Made by a program: the position numbers and the translations under genes. This document shows, one piece after another, positions 20,111 to 28,292 of a stretch of 44,803 bases of DNA. The stretch is from NCBI GenBank assembly GCA_945860945.1, contig CAMASG010000014.1, positions 1-44,803 of the forward strand, written 5' to 3'. The stretch is from Akkermansia muciniphila (GTDB taxonomy: Bacteria > Verrucomicrobiota > Verrucomicrobiia > Limisphaerales > SIAT01). The stretch's first letter is position 1, and the number at the start of each line of letters is the position of its first letter. The notes beneath the pieces were generated by a model that saw nothing but the letters and a program-made list of their open reading frames with translations, was not told where the DNA came from and made no database searches.

Positions 20111-20965
20111 TCAGACCACTTCAATCACCAGCGCGGTGGTATTATCGCGGCCGCTGTTTGCCAGCGATGCTTCAACAAGACGCCGCGCCACGTTGTCGTT
20201 CGGCTGGGCGGGGGACGCCGACCGCAATTGTTCGATGAGTTGATTGTCGTACAGGCCGTCCACGAGGCCGTCGGTGCAGAGGAGGAAAATGTCGCCCCGC
20301 CCGCAGGCCACCGCGCCCACCTGCGGATCCACGAACTGGCTGGTGCCGCCCAGCGCTTTCTGGAGGACGTTGCGCCGCGGATGCGTTCGCGCCTCACGGT
20401 CGTTGATCTGGCCGGTCCGGTAGAGCCAGCCGACGTGCGTGTCGTCGTGGCTGAGCTGCTTGATTTCGTTGCTACCTTTTGGAAGATGATAAATCCGACT
20501 GTCGCCGATGTGGCCGAAGCACATCCAGCCCGGCGTGAACCAGCAGAGGCTCAGCGTCGTTTCCATGCCACGACACTCATCGTAACTTTCGCCGACGAAC
20601 ACGAGCGCGCGATGGATTTGAGCGTAAAGTTCCGTAAGGACATCTGGAAAATCGTTTTTGAAACCAGCGGCGGTTTGCTTGAATGCGCGGGGCAATAACG
20701 TCGTGATCTTTTCCACGGCGATGCGGCTGGCAAATTCGCCGGCGCGCGCGCCGCCCATGCCGTCGCTCACGGCAAAGACTAAATCCATTCCTTCGAACGA
20801 GGCTTCGCCGGTTTTTCCAAGATGCTGGACTTCTCTGGAGTCGAACCGGATGCCGAGAAAGGAATCCTCATTGTTGGAGCGGACTTTTCCGCAGTCCGTC
20901 CAACCGGACCACCTCAGCAAGGCTGGAGCAGTGGCGACGGTTTGGGGCGGCACGTGCTGTCTCAT
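20111..20965 (-). CDS. PP2C-family Ser/Thr protein phosphatase
   Basis: Metal-dependent phosphatase of 284 residues, cytoplasmic, with no membrane segment. All PP2C motifs are present: GKVRSNNEDSF (motif 1), FAVSDGMGGARAGE (motif 2, metal Asp), GMETTLSL, FGHIGDSRIY, LLCTDGLVDGL (metal Asp) and the C-terminal GRDNTTALVIEV. It is therefore expected to be active. Its ATG overlaps the stop of the upstream kinase-like gene by four bases (ATGA), so the two are made together. It sits between two glnK-amtB operons on the opposite strand. In Synechocystis the PP2C enzyme PphA dephosphorylates PII at Ser49, and both PII proteins here carry Ser49. A PII substrate is thus an attractive inference, not a demonstration. 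Confidence 0.92.
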   Translation of the reverse strand: MRQHVPPQTVATAPALLRWSGWTDCGKVRSNNEDSFLGIRFDSREVQHLGKTGEASFEGMDLVFAVSDGMGGARAGEFASRIAVEKITTLLPRAFKQTAAGFKNDFPDVLTELYAQIHRALVFVGESYDECRGMETTLSLCWFTPGWMCFGHIGDSRIYHLPKGSNEIKQLSHDDTHVGWLYRTGQINDREARTHPRRNVLQKALGGTSQFVDPQVGAVACGRGDIFLLCTDGLVDGLYDNQLIEQLRSASPAQPNDNVARRLVEASLANSGRDNTTALVIEVV

Positions 20966-21357
20966 GACGGCAGTTTTTCGAATCCAGGCAGAATGGTGGC
21001 CAACTCAAAATCAATCACGCAAAAACGCCCGTCGGCTCCACGGTAAGTGACGTTGCGAATATCAGGATCGTCGTGGCGCACGCCGAATTGTTCCAGCTCA
21101 GCGAACAGTTCACGCAGGCGTTTCTCATCAAGGTGCTCGACGCGACTCCCGCAGTTCGTGGTAACGATACGTAGTTGGATTGGATCAGATTCAAGCAGAC
21201 GAGGGACAAATCTGCAGCCGCGCGTTTCCAGATGGCGCAGCACATGCGCTTCGTTCGCAAAACGTTCGCCAGCGTTCGGGCCGTGGTAGGTCTTGAACAC
21301 TCGGCCATCGAACCCGAGATGCACGGTCGAGCGGAGTGTGTCTTTGACTTTTAGCAT
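20962..21357 (-). CDS. Minimal kinase-fold protein paired with PP2C phosphatase
   Basis: With the ATG at 21357 the protein has 131 residues; the open frame extends to 21456, but the extra 33 residues look unrelated. It shows kinase landmarks in order: a lysine in a VAIK-like strand (RVFKTY, Lys22), a helix-C-like glutamate (NEAHVL, Glu36), a perfect HxDxxxxN catalytic loop (HDDPDIRN, His95 to Asn102) and a metal-binding aspartate in VIDFE (Asp116). DFE instead of DFG and a D-loop followed by N resemble APH, RIO and lipopolysaccharide-kinase folds. It lacks most of the usual C-lobe after DFE, so it is unusually small. It overlaps the phosphatase start (ATGA). The substrate is unknown; the neighbouring PII proteins are a candidate. 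Confidence 0.75.
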   Translation of the reverse strand: MLKVKDTLRSTVHLGFDGRVFKTYHGPNAGERFANEAHVLRHLETRGCRFVPRLLESDPIQLRIVTTNCGSRVEHLDEKRLRELFAELEQFGVRHDDPDIRNVTYRGADGRFCVIDFELATILPGFEKLPS

Positions 21358-21673
21358 CCTGTGGCGTGCCGTTTCAGTCTGCGTCTGGGCGTCATCTTGA
21401 AAAGTTTGACGTATTGGAAGTGAATCAAATGCGCAGAACACATCGAACAAATTCATTCACCCTGCATAAATATCCACAGATTCCGTTTGTTGAGCCAGAA
21501 ATAGAGGGAAGTTTTTTTGTGCGGAAATCCTTTGGAATATCATTTTTCTCAATCTACACAGCAAAACTCTTGCGTCGTGGCATTCCCGCTGCTAGGACGA
21601 GCGAAGGTGCCTGAGTTGTGAAGCGACTTTGGCTGGTGCTAGAACAACCTGAACTCACACAACACACACGGAC
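21358..21673. other. Divergent intergenic region between kinase-like gene and glnII
   Basis: This 316-base region is AT-richer than its surroundings. It holds a sigma-54 type promoter toward glnII at 21578-21593 and must hold the promoter of the kinase-phosphatase pair. No convincing -35/-10 pair for the minus strand and no palindromic activator site could be picked out. An open minus-strand frame from 21456 extends the kinase gene but is probably not translated. Confidence 0.5.
21578..21593 (+). promoter_or_regulatory. Sigma-54 (-24/-12) type promoter for glnII
   Basis: TGGCATTCCCGCTGCT has the invariant GG and GC spaced as in RpoN promoters and closely resembles the glnK promoter at 18020; the -12 element is CTGCT instead of TTGCT. 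Transcription would start near 21604, leaving a 70-base leader. It is the expected control for a nitrogen-regulated glutamine synthetase. Confidence 0.65.
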
Positions 21674-22717
21674 ATGGCTAAATACAAACTCGAATACATT
21701 TGGCTCGACGGCTACGAGCCCGTCGCCAATCTGCGCGGCAAGACTCAAGTCAAAGAATTCAAGAACTTCCCGAAGCTGGCAGAACTCCCGTTCTGGGGCT
21801 TCGACGGCAGTTCCACGAGGCAGGCCGAAGGACGCACCTCGGATTGCATGCTCAAACCCGTCTCTGTCTATCCCGATGCCACCAAGGAAAATGGTGTGCT
21901 GGTGATGTGCGAAGTGATGATGCCCGATTGCAAGACCCCGCATCCGAGCAACGCCCGCGGGACCATCCTCGACGACCCCGGCGCATGGTTCGGCTTCGAG
22001 CAGGAATATTTCCTCTACCAGGACGGCAAGCCGCTCGGCTTCCCGGATTCGGGCTTCCCCTTCCCGCAGGGTGAATACTACACCGGTGTCGGTTTCAAGA
22101 ACGTCGGTTCCATCGCCCGCGAGATCGTGGACGAGCACCTCGAACTCTGCCTCGACGCCGGCATCAACCACGAAGGCATCAACGCCGAAGTGGCGAAGGG
22201 CCAGTGGGAATTCCAGGTCTTCGGTAAAGGTTCCAAGAACGCCGCCGACCAAGTCTGGATGGCCCGCTACCTCCTCCTTCGCCTTTGCGAGCAGTACGAG
22301 GTGGACGTCGTCTGGCATTGCAAGCCGCTCGGCAAAGACGTGGATTGGAACGGCTCCGGCATGCACTCCAATTTCTCGACCACGCACATGCGCGACATCG
22401 GCGGCAAGGACTACTTCGAAGCCCTTATGGCCGCGTTCGACAAGTACAAGAACGAGCACATCGCGGTGTACGGACCGGACAACCACCTCCGCCTCACCGG
22501 CCTGCACGAGACGCAGTCCATCGACAAGTTCAACTACGGCATCGCCAACCGTGGCGCCTCCGTCCGCGTTCCGCATAGTTTCGTGAACAACAACTATCGC
22601 GGCTACCTCGAAGACCGCCGGCCGAACTCGCAGGGCGACCCGTACAAGATCGCCAGCCGTATCCTGCAGACCATCGCCACGGTGCCGACCACCGGCGGCA
22701 AGAAGGCCAAGAAGTAA
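21674..22717 (+). CDS. glnII: Glutamine synthetase type II
   Basis: ATP-dependent condensation of glutamate and ammonium to glutamine; cytoplasmic. The 347 residues match the short eukaryote-like GSII class rather than the roughly 470-residue GlnA. Seen: beta-grasp N-terminus with WGFDGSSTRQAEG, the metal/nucleotide segment GAWFGFEQEYFLY, NAEVAKGQWEFQVF, GSGMHSNFSTTHMR and the ATP-binding region ANRGASVRVPHSFV. GSII lacks the adenylylation control typical of GSI, so regulation is likely at transcription through the sigma-54 promoter upstream. It lies between two glnK-amtB units, and its product uses the ammonium they admit. GSII in bacteria is patchily distributed, which hints at old lateral transfer. 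Confidence 0.96.
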   Translation: MAKYKLEYIWLDGYEPVANLRGKTQVKEFKNFPKLAELPFWGFDGSSTRQAEGRTSDCMLKPVSVYPDATKENGVLVMCEVMMPDCKTPHPSNARGTILDDPGAWFGFEQEYFLYQDGKPLGFPDSGFPFPQGEYYTGVGFKNVGSIAREIVDEHLELCLDAGINHEGINAEVAKGQWEFQVFGKGSKNAADQVWMARYLLLRLCEQYEVDVVWHCKPLGKDVDWNGSGMHSNFSTTHMRDIGGKDYFEALMAAFDKYKNEHIAVYGPDNHLRLTGLHETQSIDKFNYGIANRGASVRVPHSFVNNNYRGYLEDRRPNSQGDPYKIASRILQTIATVPTTGGKKAKK

Positions 22718-22741
22718 GGCGAAACCCTTCTGATTCTCACG

Positions 22742-22778
22742 ACGGCGCGGACCACGAGGTTCGCGCCGTTTTTCTTTT
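22742..22778 (+). terminator. Rho-independent terminator of glnII
   Basis: A 12-bp stem (22742-22753 with 22758-22769, one G-U pair) with an ACGA loop is followed by a T-rich run. Its 3' arm is identical to that of the terminator after amtB copy 2 at 24730. Confidence 0.88.
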
Positions 22779-22867
22779 CTCAAATAAAACTGAAAACGGC
22801 TCATCAAAACCATTTGCCATTTAGATTCATATTCTCCACCCTTCGCGCCCAAGCAGTTTCGCCGTAA

Positions 22868-23233
<366 letters not shown>

Positions 23234-23257
23234 TCAGCGTAACTCAAACATCCTCCG

Positions 23258-24709
23258 ATGAAAAAAACTCTCCTGTACCTCGCTCTGTTAATCGCGTTTT
23301 CCTTTGGCGCTTTTGACGCCATCGCCGCTGATGCGCCGGACAAGAAAGTCGCGCCTACGAAAGCCGCGCCTACTACGGAGCAGCGTCTCGATGACCTCGA
23401 GGCTTACATCAACAACGCCGCGCGTCCGCACGCGGAGAAGGTTGAATCGAAGATTTCTGGCCCCGGTCCCGGCCACAATGGTTGGATGATGATCAGCACC
23501 GCGCTCGTGCTCTTCATGACGCTCCCCGGTCTCGCGCTCTTTTACGGCGGCCTCGTGCGCCGCAAGAACGTTCTCTCCGTTATCGCCCAATGTATCGGGC
23601 TCGTCGGTCTGGTCACGATTCTTTGGGTGACCGTCGGTTACAGTTTCACCTTCGGCAAAGGCTGTCCGTTCTACGGTGGCACGGAGTATTTCATGCTGAA
23701 CGGCGTGGACGGTGCGCCCAACACCACCTACGCCAACTGGGTTTCGCACAACGTCTGGGCGATGTACCAGATGATGTTCGCCATCATCACCCCTGCGCTC
23801 ATTGTCGGTGCCATCGCCGAGCGCATGAAGTTCTCCGCCGTGCTCCTCTTCGTCACGCTCTGGATGTTCCTCGTCTATTTCCCCGCGGCGCACATGATCT
23901 GGGGTCAAGGCGGCTGGATGAACGGCCTCGCCAATGACAAGGCCGCCATCAAAGCCATCGACTTCGCCGGCGGCATCGTCGTCCACATCACCTCCGGCTG
24001 GTCCGCACTTGCGCTCTGCTTGATCCTCAAACCGCGCCTCGGCTACGGCAAAGAGCCGATGCCGCCGCACAACCTCGTGCTCTGCTCGATTGGCACCGGA
24101 ATGCTTTGGGTCGGCTGGTACGGATTCAACGCCGGCTCGGCCGTCGCGGCGGACACCATTGCCGCCAACGCCTTCGTCACCACTACACTCTCCGCTGCCG
24201 TCGGCTCCTTCGTCTGGGGCATGATCGAGTACGTCGTCAAGGGCAAGCCCAGCGTGCTCGGCTTCTGTTCCGGCGCCATCGGCGGTCTTGCGACCATCAC
24301 GCCCGCGTGCGGTTTTGTGGAGCCGAAACACGCGCTGCTCATCGGCGCTCTCGCCGGCGCGGCGACTTACTTTGCCTGCACCGCGTTGAAGCGTCGCTTC
24401 GGCTACGACGACACGCTCGACACCTTCGGCGTTCACGCCATCGGCGGCACGCTCGGCACCATTCTCGCGGGCGTCTTTGCGACGTCGAATGTGAATGCTA
24501 ACCTCGATGGGAATCTAAAAACGCTCATCAGCAACGGCCTTTGGATTGAGCAGCTCAAGGCGGCGGCCATTTGGATTATCTGGTCCGTCGTCGCGACGAT
24601 CATCATCGCCAAGGTCGTGGATAAGGTCGTCGGCCTGCGCGTCAGCGAGGAGGTCGAGACCGTCGGCCTCGACCTCGCCGAGCACGGCGAAGAAGGCTAC
24701 AACGACTGA
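23258..24709 (+). CDS. amtB: Ammonium transporter AmtB (copy 2), with signal peptide
   Basis: 483-residue ammonium channel, paralogue of the one at 18513. It starts with a signal peptide (LYLALLIAFSFGAFDAIAAD), then a linker and the short helix EQRLDDLEAYINNAARP, which matches the equivalent segment of copy 1. The core has ALFYGGLVRRKNVLSVI and the pore histidines in GGIVVHITSGWSAL and GVHAIGGTLGTIL. The C-terminal LAEHGEEGYND tail, which contacts PII in this family, is nearly identical to copy 1. It is co-transcribed with glnK copy 2. A terminator follows. Confidence 0.96.
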   Translation: MKKTLLYLALLIAFSFGAFDAIAADAPDKKVAPTKAAPTTEQRLDDLEAYINNAARPHAEKVESKISGPGPGHNGWMMISTALVLFMTLPGLALFYGGLVRRKNVLSVIAQCIGLVGLVTILWVTVGYSFTFGKGCPFYGGTEYFMLNGVDGAPNTTYANWVSHNVWAMYQMMFAIITPALIVGAIAERMKFSAVLLFVTLWMFLVYFPAAHMIWGQGGWMNGLANDKAAIKAIDFAGGIVVHITSGWSALALCLILKPRLGYGKEPMPPHNLVLCSIGTGMLWVGWYGFNAGSAVAADTIAANAFVTTTLSAAVGSFVWGMIEYVVKGKPSVLGFCSGAIGGLATITPACGFVEPKHALLIGALAGAATYFACTALKRRFGYDDTLDTFGVHAIGGTLGTILAGVFATSNVNANLDGNLKTLISNGLWIEQLKAAAIWIIWSVVATIIIAKVVDKVVGLRVSEEVETVGLDLAEHGEEGYND

Positions 24710-24729
24710 GATTTATCCAGTGATTAGAA

Positions 24730-24761
24730 ACGGTGCGGACCGCGAGGTTCGCGCCGTTTTT
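24730..24761 (+). terminator. Rho-independent terminator of glnK-amtB copy 2
   Basis: A 12-bp stem (24730-24741 with 24746-24757, two G-U pairs) with a GCGA loop and five T. It is nearly the same sequence as the glnII terminator at 22742. Confidence 0.88.
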
Positions 24762-24806
24762 CATTCGCTCGACAGCGCTGCTACGCCTTTGCCACACTTC
24801 GCGGCG

Positions 24807-25409
24807 ATGAAACAGTCCGTCGTCACACTCGATTTGGAAGGGGTTCTCGTTCCGGAAATCTGGATCGCCGTCGCGGAGAAGACCGGCATCGCCGAACTGC
24901 GCCTCACCACGCGCGACGAGCCGGATTACGATCTCTTGATGACCAACCGCATCAAGATCCTCGACCAGCACAAGCTCAAGCTCGCCGATATTCAAGAGGT
25001 CATCGGCACCTTGCATCCGCTCGCCGGTGCGCGGGAGTTCATGGGCGCGTTGCGCGAGCGCACGCAGGTCATCATTCTTTCCGACACGTTCGAGGAGTTC
25101 GCTCAACCGCTGATGCGCCAGCTCGACTGGCCGACGATCCTCTGCCACCGGCTCGTGATCGAGAACGGCCGTATCGTGAACTACAAGCTGCGCCAGAACG
25201 ATCAGAAGCGGAAAGCCGTCGCCGCGCTGAAGGCGCTGGATTATCAAGTGATCTCCGCCGGGGATTCCTTCAACGACACCACGATGCTCGCCGAGGCGCA
25301 TCACGGGTTTCTTTTCCACGCGCCCGAGGCGATCAAGAAGCAGTTCCCGGAATTTCCCGCGCTCGAGGAATACAACGATCTGCTCGCGCGCATCACGAAG
25401 CTGCTCTGA
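24807..25409 (+). CDS. thrH: ThrH-type phosphoserine phosphatase / homoserine phosphotransferase
   Basis: HAD-superfamily enzyme of 200 residues. The ATG at 24807 starts the family N-terminus; an open frame reaching back to 24546 overlaps amtB and is spurious. Strong family match: LDLEGVLVPEIWIAVAEKTG (nucleophile Asp in DLEG), ILSDTFEEFAQPLMRQL (motif II), LRQNDQKRK (motif III Lys) and SAGDSFNDTTMLAEA (motif IV). In Pseudomonas ThrH removes phosphate from phosphoserine and can pass it to homoserine, linking serine and threonine synthesis. No serine or threonine genes are nearby, so the physiological role here is inferred from family only. Confidence 0.93.
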   Translation: MKQSVVTLDLEGVLVPEIWIAVAEKTGIAELRLTTRDEPDYDLLMTNRIKILDQHKLKLADIQEVIGTLHPLAGAREFMGALRERTQVIILSDTFEEFAQPLMRQLDWPTILCHRLVIENGRIVNYKLRQNDQKRKAVAALKALDYQVISAGDSFNDTTMLAEAHHGFLFHAPEAIKKQFPEFPALEEYNDLLARITKLL

Positions 25410-25421
25410 GCCTTTCTGAAT

Positions 25422-25438
25422 CGCGCCGTTGCGGCGCG
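25422..25438. other. Perfect hairpin in convergent gap of thrH and plsY-gpsA
   Basis: CGCGCCG-TTG-CGGCGCG sits in the 34-base gap between two convergent stop codons. It may act as a shared terminator for both genes, although neither side has a T-run. Confidence 0.45.
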
Positions 25439-25443
25439 CGCAA

Positions 25444-27099
25444 TCAATCTTCCGCCTTCGACTCGCGCGTGAGGAGATTCTGCACCGCTTTCGCCGGCGG
25501 CTTGCCTTCGTAAAGCATCGCGTACACCTCGTTGATGATCGGCGCTTCCACACCGAGCTGGCGCGCGAGTTGATGCGCCGATTTCGCCGTCGGATACCCT
25601 TCCGCCAGCGGTGTGCCGCTCGAGGAGTGAATCGGTTCAGCGCGCCCGATGCGTTCGCCCAAGGCGCGGTTGCGGCTGAGCTTCGAGAAACAGGTCGCCG
25701 TCAAATCACCAAGCCCGCTCAGTCCGGCGAACGTCTCCGTCTGTGCGCTTCGAGCCACGCCGAACCGCCGCATCTCAGCAATGGCGCGCGTGACCAGCGC
25801 GGCCTTCGCGTTGTCGCCGAAGCCGAGCCCGTCGCAAACGCCCGCCGCGATGCCCATCACGTTCTTCAGCGCGCCACCGAGTTCCACGCCGCCAATGTCG
25901 GTGCTGGTGTAAACACGGAAGGTCGGCCGATGGAACAGCGCCTGCACCGCGCGCGCCGTGGCCGTGTCGTGCGCCGCGGCGACCACCGCCGTCGGCACGC
26001 CTCGCGTCACCTCGATGGCGAACGACGGGCCGGACAATGCGACCGCCCGAGCGCGCGGCATTGTCTGCGCGAGGATGCCGCTCATCGTCAAGCCGGTGTC
26101 GAACTCGATGCCTTTGGTGACGCTGATGACGATGCCTTCAAAGTGGGCGAGCTTCGCCGTCACTGCGCGCAGTGATTGGGAAGGGATTGCGATGACCACC
26201 GCTTGCGCGCCTTCCACCGACTTTAACAGATCGCTCTCGAACTTCAGCGCCTCGGGAAGCTCGGTGCCCGGCAGTCGTGCGTTGCGACGTGTGCGGCGGA
26301 TCTCGTCGAGCGTCGCGGTATCGTGTCCCCACAGCGTCACCGTGTGGCTGTTCTCGACGAGCAGCTTCGCCAGCGCCGTGCCCCATGCGCCCGCGCCGAG
26401 CACCGTGATTTTCTGCGGCCCAGCGTCGGGCGATGCTTCCGATTTCGGTTCAGACTTCTTTTGACCGACGCGACTCTCCGTGCCGGCGCGCAGGCGTTGG
26501 ATGTTTGCTTTGTGTTTGTAAATCGCCAGCGCACCGAGCACCGCGCTGATGACGATGAGCGCGGGGTCGCCCAGTGGATTCCGATACAGATGATCGAACC
26601 AGATGGCGAAGGGCAGGGCAGCGGCGGCGGCGATCGAAGCGAGTGAGACGTATCGGCTCAGGCCGAAGACCATCAGCCACACGCCGAATGCCAATCCGAG
26701 GCCGACTGGCGTGAGCGCGAGAAAGACGCCCGCCGTAGTGGCGATGCCTTTGCCGCCTTTGAATTTGAGCCAGCAAGTGTAGTTGTGGCCGAGAATCGCG
26801 CCGATGCCCGCGATGAGCGAAAGATGTGTGTCGCCGAGTTGATCGGAGGCGCAACAGGGCGCTCCCAACAGGAGCGTGGGCAGGAAGGCGGCGGCGGCGA
26901 AACCTTTCAGCGCATCCACGAGCAGCACGAAGATGCCGGGGCCTTTGCCGAGGATACGAAAGACATTCGTCGCACCGATGTTACCGCTGCCGGCGGTGCG
27001 GATGTCGATGCCTTTGGCGCGCGCCAAGAGATAGCCAGTCGGAATCGAGCCGAGCAGATAGGCGGCGAACACAGTCAGGATGTTCATTTCGAGTCCCAC
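25444..27099 (-). CDS. plsY-gpsA: Fused glycerol-3-phosphate acyltransferase (PlsY) and glycerol-3-phosphate dehydrogenase (GpsA)
   Basis: One 551-residue reading frame joins two consecutive enzymes of phospholipid synthesis. Residues 1-213 are PlsY, a membrane acyltransferase using acyl-phosphate: GSGNIGATNVFRILG (motif 1), FKGGKGIATTAG (motif 2) and HKANIQRLRAGTE (motif 3), with several transmembrane helices. A charged linker (about 211-230) leads to GpsA (231-551), which makes glycerol-3-phosphate from dihydroxyacetone phosphate: VLGAGAWGTALAKLL (NAD(P) site), SVTKGIE, LSGPSFAIEV, and ALKNVMGIAAG with the catalytic Lys. All motifs are intact in both halves. The likely start is 27099 or an ATG at 27087. 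The order of domains places the soluble dehydrogenase on the membrane enzyme, which suggests channelling of glycerol-3-phosphate. Confidence 0.95.
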   Translation of the reverse strand: MGLEMNILTVFAAYLLGSIPTGYLLARAKGIDIRTAGSGNIGATNVFRILGKGPGIFVLLVDALKGFAAAAFLPTLLLGAPCCASDQLGDTHLSLIAGIGAILGHNYTCWLKFKGGKGIATTAGVFLALTPVGLGLAFGVWLMVFGLSRYVSLASIAAAAALPFAIWFDHLYRNPLGDPALIVISAVLGALAIYKHKANIQRLRAGTESRVGQKKSEPKSEASPDAGPQKITVLGAGAWGTALAKLLVENSHTVTLWGHDTATLDEIRRTRRNARLPGTELPEALKFESDLLKSVEGAQAVVIAIPSQSLRAVTAKLAHFEGIVISVTKGIEFDTGLTMSGILAQTMPRARAVALSGPSFAIEVTRGVPTAVVAAAHDTATARAVQALFHRPTFRVYTSTDIGGVELGGALKNVMGIAAGVCDGLGFGDNAKAALVTRAIAEMRRFGVARSAQTETFAGLSGLGDLTATCFSKLSRNRALGERIGRAEPIHSSSGTPLAEGYPTAKSAHQLARQLGVEAPIINEVYAMLYEGKPPAKAVQNLLTRESKAED

Positions 27100-27149
27100 G
27101 CGCGGAATCTAGGCAATCGTGCGCAAGCGCCGCAAGAGCAATTCCGACG

Positions 27150-28205
27150 CTACATCTCGCACGCCTTGAGCAGGCACTCTTGGACCAGCAGGTCGGTCTC
27201 CGGAGTCACGGCAAGCGGCCGTCCAGCGCGAAGAGTGTCGGCGAGGTCGGCGAACTCAGGGGCGTAGCGCTGGTATTTCGGCAACGGCACGGACTGCTGC
27301 TTCGCCACGTACGGGCCGGCGGGTTTGGCGAGGTCGATCTGTAACACTGGCTGCTCAATCGGTTGGAGCAACGCGGTGCCATTGGAGCCGATCACTTCAA
27401 AGAAACGGCGCCCGTGGGGATTCGGTTGAAGCAGGTTGATGCTGATGGTCGCGAGCGCACGCGGATACTCGAAGAGCGCTACGGCGTTGTCCACAAGCTT
27501 GTCATCGAAACGTCCGTGCGAGCGGAGCGTGGGCGTGATTTTCTCCGGACGGCCGAGCAATCGCACCACGACGTCAATCAGGTGGCTGCCGAGTTCGAAC
27601 ATCCCGCCCCCGCGAAACTCCGCCACCTCCGCCCGCCCGGCCGGCGTGTTGTAGAACGAGTTCATCGAGCAACGGATCGATGTCACATCGCCGAGCCAGC
27701 CTTCGCGCACGGCTTCAATAATCTTCGCGATGCCGGGATTGTAGCGCCACATGTAGCCCATCTGCATCAGTCGCTTATTTTGGAGCGCCAGCGCCTGCAA
27801 CTCCTTGAACTCCGCGAGCGAAACGGCGGGCGGCTTTTCCACATGAATGTGTTTGCCCGCGGTCAGCGCTGCCTTTGCATGGCGGTAATGGTCGCGCACC
27901 GGCGATTCCACGGCGATCACCTGTGCATCGCGGAACAAATCCGCTTGAGACAAAACGCGAATGCCCTGCTTCTGTAACTGCTCGCGCAGAGGGACCTTCT
28001 CTTCGCAAATGCCGACGAGTTCCCATTCGGGCGAAGCTTGGACGGCGCTGAGTTTGCCCGCGGCGTGGGAGTGTTCCATGCCGAGGAAGCCGATGCGCAG
28101 TCGTGGGCGAGCTGGAACGGCGGATGCCGTGTCCGCTGCACAAGCTGGCGATGCGGCGAGCGTGCCGGCGGCGAACGAGCTTTTTAGAAAGGTGCGGCGG
28201 TTCAT
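27150..28205 (-). CDS. Tat-exported Gfo/Idh/MocA family oxidoreductase
   Basis: 351-residue NAD(P)-dependent oxidoreductase-like protein. The start at 28205 gives a twin-arginine signal (NRRTFLKSSFAAGTLAASPA), so export in folded form, with cofactor, is likely; a longer open frame to 29201 is only the mirror of the divergent gene. The Rossmann region reads LRIGFLGMEHSHAAGKL, where the usual GxGxxG is replaced by GMEHSH. The conserved HVEKPPAVSL follows, giving the family's EKP motif, and the C-terminal domain has MFELGSHLIDVVVRLLG. Many Verrucomicrobiota and Planctomycetota carry such exported paralogues, often for sugar metabolism; the substrate is unknown. It is divergent from the next gene. 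Confidence 0.88.
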   Translation of the reverse strand: MNRRTFLKSSFAAGTLAASPACAADTASAVPARPRLRIGFLGMEHSHAAGKLSAVQASPEWELVGICEEKVPLREQLQKQGIRVLSQADLFRDAQVIAVESPVRDHYRHAKAALTAGKHIHVEKPPAVSLAEFKELQALALQNKRLMQMGYMWRYNPGIAKIIEAVREGWLGDVTSIRCSMNSFYNTPAGRAEVAEFRGGGMFELGSHLIDVVVRLLGRPEKITPTLRSHGRFDDKLVDNAVALFEYPRALATISINLLQPNPHGRRFFEVIGSNGTALLQPIEQPVLQIDLAKPAGPYVAKQQSVPLPKYQRYAPEFADLADTLRAGRPLAVTPETDLLVQECLLKACEM

Positions 28206-28292
28206 AGCATGGCGTGTTTCATCCCGATGAAAACAGACGACGCAGCGCGGTTCAAGCTTCCAACTTTTCGCTCGTGCTTCTATATCTCGCGC

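Noticed and set aside
23288-24436. 382-residue minus-strand frame opposite amtB copy 2
   Set aside because: Mirror of an intact transporter gene; no recognisable protein features.
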